DNA of 64,000 nt from Cardinalis cardinalis (lineage: Eukaryota; Chordata; Aves; Passeriformes; Cardinalidae), in NCBI GenBank assembly GCA_014549065.1, contig JACDOX010000117.1, forward strand, positions 1,042,104-1,106,103, read 5' to 3'. The notes under the pieces were generated by a model. It was not told the DNA's origin. It saw only the letters and a program-made list of their open reading frames with translations, and did no database searches. Every line of letters begins with the position of its first letter. The stretch's first letter is position 1. Made by a program: the position numbers and the translations under genes. Shown here piece by piece: positions 47,176 through 59,810 of the stretch.

Positions 47176-48484
47176 AGAGGACACAGCAGTCCAAGAAATT
47201 TGGCAAATGGCTCTGTGGATGGGAAGTGCAAGGGCTGGAGGGGGATCAGCTCTGTTGAGGAGGATCTCACGAGGCGTGGAAGGGCTCCACCTCTTCCAGC
47301 TGGATTCAGGCTGTGCTGGGGGGAAGAAAGGGGCACAGAGCTCTTTCAGAGGAGAGCAGCTCCCTGTTAAAAGCACAAGCTGAAGATGCTCTGAAACGGG
47401 GAGGTGAGGAGATGGCAATGAAGCTGGACACATGGAGGGGCCCATCCAGGAGCGCAGCTGAAGGAGGAGTAACTGCTGGAGCTGGCTGCAACAGTGCTGA
47501 AATCTTAGTCCCAGCCAAAATGTTTCTTGGAAACAAACTGTTTTCCACAGCCAGTAAAGGTGAGAGGACACTAGGGAGAGGGTCTGCAGATGGAGCATCA
47601 GGGATATGGGATGCTGAAGCGTCCAGGAGGGAAAATAATTCACACAGAGAGAGGATTTGAAGCTCTGCATCCCAGCCCTGAGCCATGCCCTGCACAGCAG
47701 CCCAGCCCTCAGCTCTCAGCTCTCAGCGCCTGAATATTTGCTTTTCCTTGGAAAAGAAACAAACAACAAAGTGTAAGAGTGGTGCTGAAATCGGCTTTCT
47801 CGTCCTGTGGCCAGCTCTGGTAATTACCCAGCTAAGTGCTCGGCTGTGAAGGGCTGTACAAACGATCTGTATGGTTTGGCACATCATCAGTGTCCCAGAG
47901 ATCCAGGAGATGGAGTTAATGGCAAAGCCCACGAACGTCGGCTGCAGAGGAGAATGGCTCAGTGGGAATCCCGCTCCCACAGCCAGCTGCTGAAATTTCA
48001 CGTGCAATCTTTTTGGATAACCCATCCCCTGTGTGAAATGCTGCCTTGATGGACAGAAGGGTGCTGAGCGCCGTGCTGGCAGCACAGGGGGTTCATGGGT
48101 CACGGGGAAGGGCAGGAACTCTGATTTTCAGGCTTCAGAGGGGGAAGAGCAGGTCCTGACAGAGGCAGCCAGCTGCAGCCAGTGGNGCTCCAGCCCCAGA
48201 CACTCTAGGGACACCTAGGAAGAGCTGCCAGGTGGCCACAGAACTGGCCACAGAGCCGGTCACAGAGCCTGCTGTCCCTCCCCCTGCTGGCAGGAAGGGT
48301 CGAGCCGGGGCCAGTGAGCTCATCCTCGCCACAAGGCCCCCTTTGAAGTCCGGCTGTCCCCTGGGGTGAGGATCGCATATGGCCCAAAGCAGAGCAAACC
48401 CCAGGATGCAACTTGAGCAGGGAGAGAAATTCCCTGGCTGCCTCCCGCTCCCGTGCTGAGCTCTTTTTGCAGTGACCTTTCAGC

Positions 48485-48691
48485 AATGCCTCGTTTGGTG
48501 GGATTGGAGGGGGCAGGAAGGGATGGGGAAGCAGCAATGCCTCGTTTGNTGGGATTGGAGGGGGCAGGAAGGGATGGGGAAGCAGCAATGCCTCGTTTGN
48601 TGGGATTGGAGGGGGCAGGAAGGGATGGGGAAGCAGCAATGCCTCGTTTGTTGGGATTGGAGGGGGCAGGAAGGGATGGGGAAGCAGTAAA
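48485..48691. repeat. 51-bp minisatellite, 4 copies
   Basis: Units beginning AATGCCTCGTTTG start at 48485, 48536, 48587 and 48638. They are nearly identical; two copies have N at the one variable base. The 51-base period equals 17 codons, so all frames that avoid stops stay open on both strands, producing apparent repetitive proteins. There is no other sign of coding. Confidence 0.95.
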
Positions 48692-51600
48692 TCCAGGGAG
48701 GAGGAGAGTGGCTAGCACGGCGTGGAGCCAAAATGGGCCGGTGATGAAATGTCTCAGCATGAGCAGTGATCCAATAAGGTGTCATCTTTCCTAAAAAAGG
48801 GTCCACAGCAAAGCAGCACAAGCCCCAGTCTGGCTCTGGGGAGGAGGGAANTGTGTGGGGGACAACCTCAAGAGCAAATGAGGCAGGTGGGTACCACCAG
48901 CNCACAAAGGGAAACCTCAAGCCTTGGAGAATCCAGGGGAAACAACCGTCACCAACTGGAGCAGGGTNCCAGGGGCCAAGAGAGCCTCCTCAGAGTGCCA
49001 GGCACTGCCAGGCTCCCNGCCCAACTGCTGAGCAAGATTAGGTGATAAATGATTGCATTAGTCCGGACAGCTTCTCATTTTCCTCCAATCTGGCCTGTCT
49101 GCCCTCTTAGCACAGGGCTCCTGATAGCATTTCTCCCTCCACTGACTTCATTTTTCCTGTTAGGTTGTCAAGCTGTCGCGGGGAAGAAAGGAGAAGCGTG
49201 GACAAGGCTCTTACTGTCTGTGCTCTGAGGATGCCCTGTGCCTCTGCTGTCCCCACCCTCCATGGCCCTCCCTGAGCCTCCCACCCTCTGCTCCTCTTCC
49301 TTGGAGACACCCCTGGGCACTGCACACAGCCCCATTTCAGCTCAGGGGACAGAGGTTCCATCNGTCCATCACTGTCCATGCCAAGGATGTCATGGAGTTT
49401 AGTAGAAATTAAGGCTAGAAAGGGTTTTGCAGGCACGCTCTGGCTAAGNAGTCATGCACTGATAACAGTTTTGGGGGAAAGGCTCATGGTTTCTGTGTTG
49501 GGGTGCACAGATGATGCTTAAGAGCCCTCCTGAATGAAGCAGATGCTCTTGTCCTGGTTGATTGTTGATGGAGGGAACAAAACTGGCGGTGGGAACCAAG
49601 CCAGGCTTGTTCTGGTACAGCTCTCTTCNGCACAGCCTGCCTCACGTTTCTGCTGTGAAGACAAAATGGGAAGGTTGGGGGAAAATTACTTTTCATCAGA
49701 GTCTGCTGTGTGATGTTCAGCTTGGCACCCAGGGAGCCTCCCCTCCTGGCACCGGGCAGCCCTGAGGAGTGGAGATGGTGTCTCCAACAAAATCATAGCT
49801 CCAGGGTCCTCTGATCCAGAGCAGGGACACTGCTGGGGTGAAACACCCCCATCTCCTGTCTCCAGCTCCTCCTAAGGCTTAGGGGGAGGCTGGAGGAGGA
49901 GCTGGGTGAGCTTGAGGCTTGGCTTGATTTGGGGGAGACACACAGCCAGGGCTGAGCACTCGGGTCTCTCATGGGTCCTTCAGACTGCAAAGCCAATGAC
50001 CCAGACAATGTTCTAACCCTGATCTCCCACACGGAGGTTTTTGAAAAAGCCANGTTTTGAACCTGGCTCCAAGAGAACCTCCTGCCCCTCCAGCAGCCCT
50101 GCCAGGCAGTACATGCCAAACACCAGNGTCTTCCAGGCCAAGCTGGAGATCACAACAGCATGTGGAACAGGACTCTTCCCTCCTAGTCCCAGCTCTGTGA
50201 GAGAGGTTCAGCAGCTCCCCTGTCTCTCCATTGGCCAAAATGCCACAATAATANTATTTGCACCCTGTGCTATGCTCAGCAGAGGAGATGGGCTGTGAAA
50301 TCCTTGGGTGGAAGCTGTCCCACAGCTCCAATCCTCTCACCTGAACCTTGGAAGCAATGGTGCTGCTACCTGCAGCACCTATAGCATATTTCCCTTCTTC
50401 AAAGCACTTTGCAAATGTGAAATAACTATCCTAACCCCCTCTGGGGGAGCTGGGGAAGCCCTGGCAACAAGCACCCCTTGTTTCCATTTAGCACAGAGAG
50501 AGAAGGCACTTTCACATCTTGTTCTCCCCCACCACCCCTAGACACCACTCCTTCCCACTGACATGAGGGTTAACAGCCATTTGTAATCAGGTTAGAGGGG
50601 TTTAATTCCAAGGAGGCTCATTCCCTGGACTCAGAGCCCTGCCCTGCATGGCAATGAGCAGATCAAACAGCCCCAGTTCCGATCTGGAGATCGATCTGGG
50701 ACCAGGGGAGCACATCCCTGGCCTGGGAACANGGTGGGGACTGTGGCCAGCATCCTGCTCCACCAGTGGAAATCTTTGCAAATGTCCTTAAGGAAGGGCT
50801 GGATTAAGGTATCAGGTGCCAGCCAAGGGATGGCTGCAGGCAGGGCTGCACAGCCAAGGGATGGGGCAGCTGGGGGACCTGGGGTGTCACCACTCTGGTG
50901 CTGCTCCATGGGAAACCCTGAGCTCAGTAAACACAGGGGGGTTTGGCTTTCCAACCCCAAGGGGAAAGCTGCTTCCCCCAAGTGGGCTGGGTAACAGCTC
51001 CATGTGCCCATATTTCAAATTTATTTAGGGTTTGGGAAAGAGACCAGCAGGTAAAAATGGGTAAAAAGTACTGATTTTCTCTTCAAGTACCATCCCTGCA
51101 CCCCTCCATCAGACAGCCTGTTTAGCTGTTTGCCTGCTAGATGGGTCTTTTTATTGAACTTGTCAATATTTGTGTTTGCACCCTTTGAAGCAGGTGAAGC
51201 TTGGGTAAAGCGGCAGAAATCAGGCAGATCTGCAAAAATTTCCACACAGCTCATCCCTCCAGATTCAACAGATGAAACATAATTCAGGAGGAGAAAAATC
51301 TTAGCTGGAGCAAGGGGTCAGCTCAGAAGGAAGGTACAGAGACACAGAAGATGTCTGGGAGATAAATGGCCAGACATGGAGCTGGTGCCTCAGTGAGGCT
51401 CTGCCAGGAGATGGAGAGGTGGTTTTGGGATGTCCTGCTCCTGCCACAAAGAGGTGGAGCCCCAGGATGCAGCCTATAAACCCTGATGCAATCACCAAAA
51501 TGTGCAACTGCAAAGCCCCCCCTGCTCCTTCAAACTGAGTTTTTGCTCCTTGGCTGTCACCACTGCCTTGGCCCNGCCACGCTGCTCCCTGTGTTGTCTT

Positions 51601-52069
51601 TTTGGGAGCTGCTTTTGGGGTTTGGCTGGGTTTGGAGGCTGCAGAAAGCACCAGGCTGGGGAGGTTGGGGCACCACAAAGGCAGAGGAGGGATCCCAGGG
51701 TGAGTCTGCAGGAGCTGTGCTAGGTCAGAGGGCCCAGCAGATTTAGTAAGGACACAATTAATTCTCTACAGTAATAATTTCCTCTCCTGAGCTTGCCAGC
51801 TCAAGGGTCAGTCATTCCCCTTGTCCATCCATGCTGTCTCCATCCTTCCTTCTTTCAATGTTTCCTCCACTCTGGAGACCCATAAGACTCAGCACTGCTG
51901 AGACCTGCAGTCCCCTGGGNGCACCTGAGCTCCTCAGTGGCTTCTGAGTCCACTCCAAGCTCTTTCAAACAGGAACACATCCCAGGCAGGTACCAAGAAA
52001 CTCACTTTATTTCTCATCAGATGCCCCCAGAGTCTCTCTGGGACCCCTGGAGTCTGAGTTTAAGGAGAC

Positions 52070-52290
52070 AGAAGTTATCATTAATGAAATAAATGTTCTA
52101 ATCCATTTTCATTTAGTGCTCTGTCCCACAGGGAACGGCTGATCTGCATTTTGACAGGGGCACAGGCCCAGTGGACCATGTAAGTATCAATTTTCCAGAG
52201 TGGGCAGATCATGTGTAATTACAGTCCATGCCAGGGTTTACGGGCGTGGAGAATCCCTCTAATACCAAAATGCTTATGGAGTTGTTTTGA
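52070..52290. other. Candidate conserved non-coding block (composition only)
   Basis: Contains ATCATTAATGAAATAAATG, TCCATTTTCATTTAG, TGTGTAATTACAG and a CpG-bearing GTTTACGGGCG segment. Unique, AT-rich and free of repeats. Regulatory role is inference. Confidence 0.28.
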
Positions 52291-53484
52291 ACTTTGTCCA
52301 GGAGGAAGAGATCCAGTGTGAGTCATTCAACCCTCCTAGCCCCTTTCTGCCCCTGCAAACACCAGGGCACCCCTTGCTCAGGGCTAAGCCTTGGGGGAAG
52401 AGTAACCCAAGAAGTAAAGGAGGATAAATGCCAGAAAAACAGTGCAGGACTGTGCCTCCCTTCTCCCAAACAGTGTGTGAAGAGCAAGAGCTTGAGCTGA
52501 GTCTCTCCACAGCTCCAGGACAAAGCTGCAGCTGCAAGGATTCTCTGGGCTGAACCATATCTATCAAGCCCTGAATNTAAGCAGATTATAAAACATCTCC
52601 TGGATTGGATGGAGATGGATCCTAGGATCTCCTCTGTTATTTTTGCTGTGCTTTCATCACCTATGCTCTGTCAGGAGGAGCTCAAAGAGCGGCCAGGCAA
52701 GTGGAGGTTTCCTCCAAGAGATGCAGATCCTCACGCTGGNTGCTGCTGGGAGATTTGACATCAAATGTCACCTGAGTCAGCCTCCACTGAGCCTGGTGCA
52801 AGCAGCGTGGAGAAGGGCAGAGCCGCCTCCAGGAGCTCAAAACCAGCCCAGTGCTTTGGCTAAACTGTTGCTGCTTTGGGTACAAGTCCCTGCTCACACA
52901 CGTCCTCATCTTTCATTAAAAGAACTTCTCTGTGAATTGTGGGGAATGAGCCATGTGAGACATCAGGCAGTCTCCTGAGAAACGTTCAGACTAAATCTAG
53001 GCTCTCCAGTGAGTCAGTAGCAATGTAGGTGAGGAAAAAAAAAAAACAATGAATGCTTTTAGGAAAAATGTGAGTTGATCTGAGAGAAGAAAAAAAGCCC
53101 TCAGAGCAGACATTTAATAGCGTGGTCATAAAACAGTGGAGTAAAAAAAGGATTAAATGAAATAAGAGGATTGGTGCAATCCTTTCTTGTTTCTGAATCA
53201 CTGCCTATTCTGGGGCCTGTGAGCACACACAGGGGGAGTCCCCCCAAGCCCACCTGAGCTGGCTGACCAGCCAGATACACCCACACCCCTCCCTGTTTCC
53301 CCAGCCCTCCTCCAAACACCCCCCAAACATCCCACCCACAAATGGGGGGACCTTTCCAAGCCCGGGATGTCTCAATGAGGGAACACTGGTCAGTGCAGCA
53401 GCCTTGGTTTCAGATGGCTCNCTTGTGTCTTTCCCAAACAGTTACCTCCATGTAGACACTCTTTGTGGGAGAGGAGAGATTTCC

Positions 53485-53640
53485 CTTCCAGGATAATTAC
53501 TGCGCTTGGAAGCACACTAATTAGCCTGGAACAAAGTGGCTGGAGTGTCCGCATGGGGAGCTGTTGTGGAATAGCTTATTCTGTCAGAGCTATTCTGGGC
53601 AATTTCCTTTCACAAACAGGCCATGAGATTTAATTTTCCT
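53485..53640. other. Candidate conserved non-coding block (composition only)
   Basis: Includes GGATAATTACTGCGC and CACACTAATTAGCC about 20 bases apart, two paired-homeodomain-like cores, followed by AT-rich unique sequence. Untested for conservation. Confidence 0.3.
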
Positions 53641-53756
53641 TCTTTCTACAAACGGTTGAAAGGTCTGTGCTTACCAACCCCAAATCATCCCAACCTTCCT
53701 TTCCAGGAGCAAGTGATTGGTGCAAATTGTCCTAAACTCTCCTGTCTTTGAGACTT

Positions 53757-53759
<3 letters not shown>

Positions 53760-53789
<30 letters not shown>
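53760..53789. repeat. Poly(T) homopolymer, 30 bases
   Basis: Uninterrupted T run. On the minus strand it is a poly(A) following GAGGGGGAGAC-type complement sequence. I could not recognise an attached retroposed RNA. Confidence 0.9.
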
Positions 53790-53790
<1 letters not shown>

Positions 53791-54140
53791 AGAGGGGGAG
53801 ACATAAATCAGGAAGATTTACATCACCAGGATTCTGGACCCTTTCCAACGGGTGAGGTCTAACCCAGCATAAATTACCCTGAACAATGGCAAGTCAGGAC
53901 AATGTTCTGAGCATCCCATGAACATGCCAAGGATTTATTGAATACATGTTTACCATGCAAAAGAGAGAGGAGCAAAAAAATCCGCCAATGCCAAGAGGAT
54001 CTGTAAACAGAAGTACCCTCTCTTAACTCAGATTGCATCTTTTCAGGAAATGCATTGTGAGATTCATTAGCCTGTAATTAAATTCACCTTTTCTCAGCTT
54101 ACGAGACAGGAATGAACAAGGCAAGGAAGGCACTGGGAGA

Positions 54141-54245
54141 GGAGAGAAGAGAAGAGAAGAGAAGAGAAGAGAAGAGAAGAGAAGAGAAGAGAAGAGAAGA
54201 GAAGAGAAGAGAAGAGAAGAGAAGAGAAGAGAAGAGAAGAAAAGA
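54141..54245. repeat. (GAAGA)n pentanucleotide array, about 20 copies
   Basis: Near-perfect GAGAA/GAAGA units over about 100 bases, all purine on the plus strand. It explains the Glu/Arg-rich plus frame and the Leu/Phe/Ser-rich minus frame. Long pure polypurine arrays can form triplex DNA. Confidence 0.95.
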
Positions 54246-55019
54246 GATGCCCTTGGGTCTCTTGGGGTCGGAAGGTGGAAGGACACTGGGGGATGTTTTG
54301 TGGAGCCTTCAACACTCAGGAGCCCCAATGATGGGCAAACTGCTGGACACCAAGATAGACCCACCTCTGGCACAGGTGTAGCCTCCTCACCTGGCTCTTC
54401 TTCTGTCTTCTTGGCCAGANTCATTTTCTTCATCTCCCTTCACACACAGCAAGTCTTGCAGATATGGAGAGGCAGAGCAGGCTGCAAACACAAGAGCAGC
54501 TCCACTGCAAAGCAGAGGTGTGGGAAGGACCCACCCGCTGCAGGAGACAAAGCAGAGAGTGGCTTCAGTGGCTCCAGAAAGGCTGGGAGAGAGCTCTGGG
54601 GTAGCTGGGGACACCTGGGACTCAGTATAGGGACAGCCAGGAAACCAATGGGGGAGCAGAGGGTGAAACCACACACTTGGTTAAAACACCACCGCTTTGG
54701 TTTCACTTCTTCTCAACATCTGTCCCGCTTTGTCACAGCTCCCTTACTTAAAAATAAATCCTTGGTGAAAAAAGGGNAAAANAANAAAACAAGAAAAAAA
54801 AACCAACTCTCCAATTTGTTCCTCTAAGCTGGACTGCCTTTCTGGCCCTGATTTTATCAGAGTGGAGACAGGCTGTCCTTGCAGAATGATTTTACCATCT
54901 TGAAAATGATTACAGAGCTGCACAATGCCTTCAGCTCCCCGTGTAACGATATTTTTATATGCTGTCTCATTAGATCGCCACCCGGGCTGAGGATGTTTTC
55001 AAACATTGTCCCTTGACGG

Positions 55020-55125
55020 TCGGTGGAGCTCAGCACCAGGAACAGAGTGACGGATTGGAGGGAGTTCAGAGGGCAGCAGCAACAATCAGAAATCTGATTT
55101 ACAAGGAAATGTTCAAAAAGCAAAC
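55020..55125 (+). mobile_element. Possible CR1 LINE fragment
   Basis: The plus-strand translation contains DGLEGVQRAAATIRNL, which resembles the LExVQRRATK-(I/M)-(R/K)-GLE block in CR1 ORF2. The surrounding sequence is too diverged to extend. An RE1-like motif overlaps it (55029-55049). Confidence 0.4.
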
Positions 55126-58100
55126 TCCCTTTTACTTGGATAGAGTGGAGAACTGGGCATCCACCCACAAAGATGGGAAGGGCAAAATTCAGGTGCTGGG
55201 GAAGGTGTAGTAAAGGTAAAAAAGTAGTAAATTAAAAAGCACTGGTGCATTCCCCAAAGTGTTTTGTTTTCAGCAGATCTGGGACAGATTCATGGAAAGA
55301 TCAGCGCTGGATGGACAGGAAAACCCAGCTGGAAACATTTTGAAAAAAAATTACCCCCTGGGGAATAGTTCTGCTTAAGCAGAGATGGAGACTCCAAGAC
55401 TTGCCAGTCTGCTTCTCCTCCAACCTCAAGGCTTTCCAAAGCACTGCTGAGCAGCAGTGACAGCCAGCCATTAGTGACCTGAGTGGCCACTGAACCTGTG
55501 CTCCGAAGGTGACAGGCTCCAGAGCTCACTGTCACCCCCTGCAGTCACCTGAGCCCCCTGTGCCCTGCCCCAGAGAGATCACACCACATGCCTGAGCGAG
55601 CTGACATTATCCCTGCAAAGAGAGCTCGTGGCATGTCACACTCTGGTTTTTTCCCCTTTATAAATACATGTGCTATAGCAGGGCTGCACTCCCTGAACCA
55701 AGGGTGTGATTAGAGGAGAACACAATGCTGATTATGGGTTAATTAGTGAAGTTAATAAACTGCCTGCAGCCTCNTTTAGGAGACAAACTGTATTTCATTG
55801 CACAGAAAACAATGAAGAGCAGGGAGAGGAAGAGGGTTTTTCTTNGAGGGGTTGAAACTCATCCCCTGGGAAGGATGAGAGAAAAGGATGCCCTGCATGG
55901 ATGCAGAGGGATGCTGGTGACAGCAGCAGGTGGAGGGTCTGAGTTCATCCCTGCCCATGCCCTACAGCCAGGCTCGAGGAGCAAACTGGGGGAGCCACAG
56001 TGGGGGAAAGCCAAAATCACTCTGACAAGAAATATTATCTCCAGACATGGTCCCCAGCCACAGCCAAAGGTGGGTTGGGACCTTTGAGTCCCAACAAGAG
56101 GAGNGGGATGACAAGGGTGAGGGAAAACCCCAGCAGGAGCTGAGGACAGGGCCCTTCTGAGGCTGGAGAAAGGAGAGCAGCTCGGGCAGCCGTAGCCAGG
56201 GCAGCAGAGTGTGTGTGAAACAACAGGCAAGGGACAATCCTGCCCAGGGGGAAGGATTAAATTGTCTGCAGGACTTGCACAAAGCAGCTCTTTCCATTGC
56301 TCATTTCTCTCGGAATCAGATGTTTAGAGTTCTATCTGAAGAGGCTTCTCTTTCCTTCCTTCTCTGTTTCATTTTTCTTTTTTTTCAAGAGAGAAATCCC
56401 AGAACCAGCCTTTGACTTCCCGGTGGTGGTTTTGTTCTCAGACCTCCCCACAGCCAGGTGCCTGGGAAAAAGCCCAGCAGNCTTCACCAAGCACTTCCCA
56501 CAGACCTGGCACCCACCCAGGCTGGCACCACATCAGCCCCACGGCTCTGGTACCTGCAGCTCAGCTGTGGACATCTCTCCTCTCCCCTTCCTCCCTGCCA
56601 TGGTGGGAGCATCCGTGCAAGGCTCTGGCATAAAAATAAATCCCCTCCCATCACATTCCAGTGTATTAATGATGACATTTAATGACTTCTGCCTAATAGT
56701 CTCCATATTTGTGTGGGAATCTGTGACACATGGAGGACTGGACATGGTTTCTCAGCACACGCAGCGTGGTTGCCCCATATGTCGTGCAACTTTCAAAGAA
56801 AGGAGGGGGACAAACAAACAGCATTCTGGAAAAAAAAATAATAATGTGAGTTTTAATTAAATTTCATGTTGCTGATAGAATTAGGGCTGACAGCTCTGGA
56901 GATCAGGGTCTTCTCATTCTACAGTGGATATAAACAGCAGATGCTCATGGTTATGGCCAAATCCTGGCCTGGAGGGTCTGAGAGGACTTTCCAGTGTGTT
57001 CATGGCAGCCTCACTGCCCAGCCAGTGCAGTAACCAGAGCAGGCTGGGGTTACCTGAGGATGCTCAGCTCCAGAGGGCTGTGCTTTGGCCATGCTGAAGC
57101 CACACGTGTGGTCTGCTCCGTGTGGACAGACAATAAACATCATCAGGAGCCAATGTGCATCCCAGCAGGGACAGCCAGAAGACACCCTGTGAGTCTGCTG
57201 AGCCCATTAACGAGCTGGATGGCCACCAAGCCATGTCCTGTGCTAAGGAAGACACAGAGGGAAGCCTGCAGACAGCCCCAGAGGGGTTTTCCTCCACAAG
57301 GATGGAAGTCCTTGATGTCTCCCAAGGCAAGCACTGAANGGCTGCTGGGAGGGAGTTTCTCTGCCTGGTGCCCAGGCTGGATGGTGAAGTGGCCTCCTGA
57401 GAGGATGGAGGATGTCAGAGCCATGGGTTTCTCCTCCTTGAGCTCCTTACCATTTGCAGCCTTGCTCCTCTCAGCTGGATTTCTAGCATGGGTTATACTT
57501 TTGGCTCTGCTCACCAAGTAATTAAAAACACTCACTTAAAAATAACAAAAACAAGCAAATTAGATATCGTTCAAACCTCATCACTCAAGACTGCTCTGAG
57601 GCAACCAGTTACAGCCACAGAGAGGCTTTGATGCACAGCCCACCACCTTGGCTTTGGCATCAGGGAAAAATCCTCTTCCCCATGTAGGAGGCTGCTATTA
57701 CAATTTTTTTAAGCCAAAAATCTTTTCTGGGCNGAGCCAGAGAAATCCCAGAGCACCTTTTGTTGTTGACAGGAAGGAGACACAACCCAAAGTGACTCAT
57801 GGACTCCCAGGGTCTGGAGGAAACCACCCCTCCAAACCGTGCTGCCCACCCAACCCTAATGATCCCGGGGACAATTTTGTCACATAAACTCCACACATGG
57901 CGTTCCAACCACTGAAAACTCCTTCCTGTACCATAAGTAGGTGAGGCTAGAAATAGTGGGGGTAGAAATGGTGANGGTGCTGAGAGAGCTTCAGATCTGA
58001 TGATTCAGAGGTCTTCCTACAAAATCCTTCTAATTGGGCATCTGCCTAAGCTGCATTCCCTGCCANACAAAGCCGTTGCTTAAAACAGACATACAGTGAG

Positions 58101-59000
58101 GCAATTGCCTTTTTATTTTCCTGGTTATTATTCCTCACTGCAAAAGAGGGGGTGGGGGGAAAAAGCTATCACTCTGTGGTTTTTATCAGGTTTCATCCAC
58201 TCTGCCTGATGTTCAATAAAAGAAAACCTGTCTCTGTTAGAGATGAGTAGCCCTTTACAGAACAGTCATTGCCTGCAAAGTAACCTTTAAGCACCCGGCT
58301 GTCTCTTAAGTTAATGCAGGCAGAGGATGGAGAGGAAGTTACAGTCACTCCCGTGTGTTTGAAAATGCAGCTATTTCTCTTAAAATTCAGCAGCCAGCCA
58401 CACACGCTTTGATTGCTTTCGTTGATGTTGTTGCTTGCAGTTTTCCTGAAATCACTACCTGCCACCTTTCCCCTCCCCGGCTGCGCCACGTGAGTCCCCC
58501 GGCAGGCAGAAGGAGAGGAGGAGTGGGCCAGTGTTGAGTCCCCTTGTCACCATTGATGCTCAGAGTGGAATCCCCTANGCCTTCCCTTTCAGCAGCTCCT
58601 TCAGGACAGTGCAGAGGCAGAAACAGGGGCTGTTGGAGGGGCTGGTGCTGCTCTCCAAGCCCTTGGTGTGCTGGCACTCACGGTCACAGCAGCTCGTGCC
58701 GAGTCATTCGTGCCCCTGCACGTCTCTGTGTGTGACCATGGCACTCAGGAGTGGCCTTGGGGTGACAAACCATCCCCTGGTGCCGCACACAGCGCCTGGC
58801 TGGCCATCCCATCCCACCAGGAGGCTGGGGTCTCCGAGTGCCTGCACCTCCAGACTCGTCACACACTGTTCCTAGGGCTTGCCATGACCATCCGCTCTCC
58901 CAGAGAGGGGAGTTCACAGCCAGGCTGCCAACATGGGCAGGGCTGGAGTGAGTCCTCTGGTGGGGCCGTGTTAGAGCCTTTGGAGGTCTTTGGCATGCAG

Positions 59001-59088
59001 GTCTAGTGAGAGGTGTCCCTGTCCGTGGCAGGGAGTTGGAACTAAATGGTCCTTAAAGTCCCTTCCAANCCAAACTGATNTGTGATTC
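59001..59088 (+). mobile_element. CR1 LINE 3' end fragment
   Basis: The segment GTCTAGTGAGAGGTGTCCCTG, GGCAGGGAGTTGGAACTAAATGG and CCTTAAAGTCCCTTCCAA, followed by AAACTGAT-TGTGATTC, matches the typical avian CR1 3' untranslated end, including the terminal ATTCTATGATTCT-like octamer pattern. Only the last 90 bases or so are present, the usual 5'-truncated state of CR1 copies. Confidence 0.85.
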
Positions 59089-59649
59089 ATCCCTTTGGCG
59101 ACAGAGATGGCTCCTGCTGTGCCGCCCTCCTTCAGAGACAGCCTCCAAACCCAGGAAGGAGAGAATTCAGGATTAGGGGCTCCAGGATAGGCAAGAAAGA
59201 GGGAACATGTGGGTCACCCACTGCCCATCCATCTCCTCATGCTCTGAGCCACATCAGCAGGAAGAAACCCCCACATCTCTATGGAGAGGCGTGACAGGGC
59301 CCAGCTAACAAACACACACGTGCCAGAGGAAACCTGAGACCTCCCCACAGGACCTTGTGGCACGGCTGCATCCTGTTTTAGGAGATTCAGGATTTAGGGC
59401 ACCCCTGGCACCCACTGCATAAGTGACAAGCAGCTGTCAGCAGCTCACGGGGGTCTCCGGCTGCCTGCAAATTCTGCATTAAAGCTGTAAGCTCTCATGC
59501 CTCGCTTGGGAGCAATAAAATGGGATAGGGTAGAGGCTGTCGTGATAAATGGGGCATAAATCACACCTCCCCCTGCTTTTCCCCTTCCTTGGGGGGAGGT
59601 GGTGCTGGCAGAGTCTTTACCAGCCCTGCTTCAACGTGCTCAGACCAGT

Positions 59650-59810
59650 CCTGTGCAGTCAATTAGAACTTCATCAGAAATCAATTTGTGAGGCCCAGCT
59701 GAGATGTACCTATAGATCAGGCAATGCCAAGTGATTATTACACTAATGGAATATTCCATTGATTAATTGAATATTTAAGTCCTGAAATGTAAGCCCCACT
59801 GTCTTATCTG
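59650..59810. other. Candidate conserved non-coding block (composition only)
   Basis: AT-rich unique sequence with GTCAATTAGAAC, AATCAATTTGTG, GATTATTACACTAATGG and GATTAATTGAATATTTAAG. The density of TAAT/ATTA cores is high. No repeat structure and no frame. Confidence 0.3.

Larger units (their letters stand above)
41860..48480. other. 5' flank of NTRK3 without recognised coding gene
   Basis: No exon was recognised. It holds a GGGAT pentamer array (42313-42386), a pyrimidine-rich stretch (about 46160-46260) and AT-rich candidate regulatory blocks at about 44260-44660, 46320-46460 and 47095-47175. Confidence 0.55.
48692..54140. other. 5' flank of NTRK3 without recognised coding gene
   Basis: No exon was recognised. 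AT-richer unique segments at about 52070-52290 and 53485-53640 are candidate regulatory elements. A 30-base poly(T) lies at 53760-53789. Segment 50380-50430 has a faint SINE-like composition that I could not confirm. Confidence 0.55.

Noticed and set aside
50380..50430. Possible ancient SINE (AAAGCACTTTGCAAATGTGAAATAAC)
   Set aside because: The similarity to tetrapod SINE tails is too short to support a call by eye.
54023..54433. Frames with SLLFS and EEKRR repeats
   Set aside because: They are translations of the GAAGA pentamer array.
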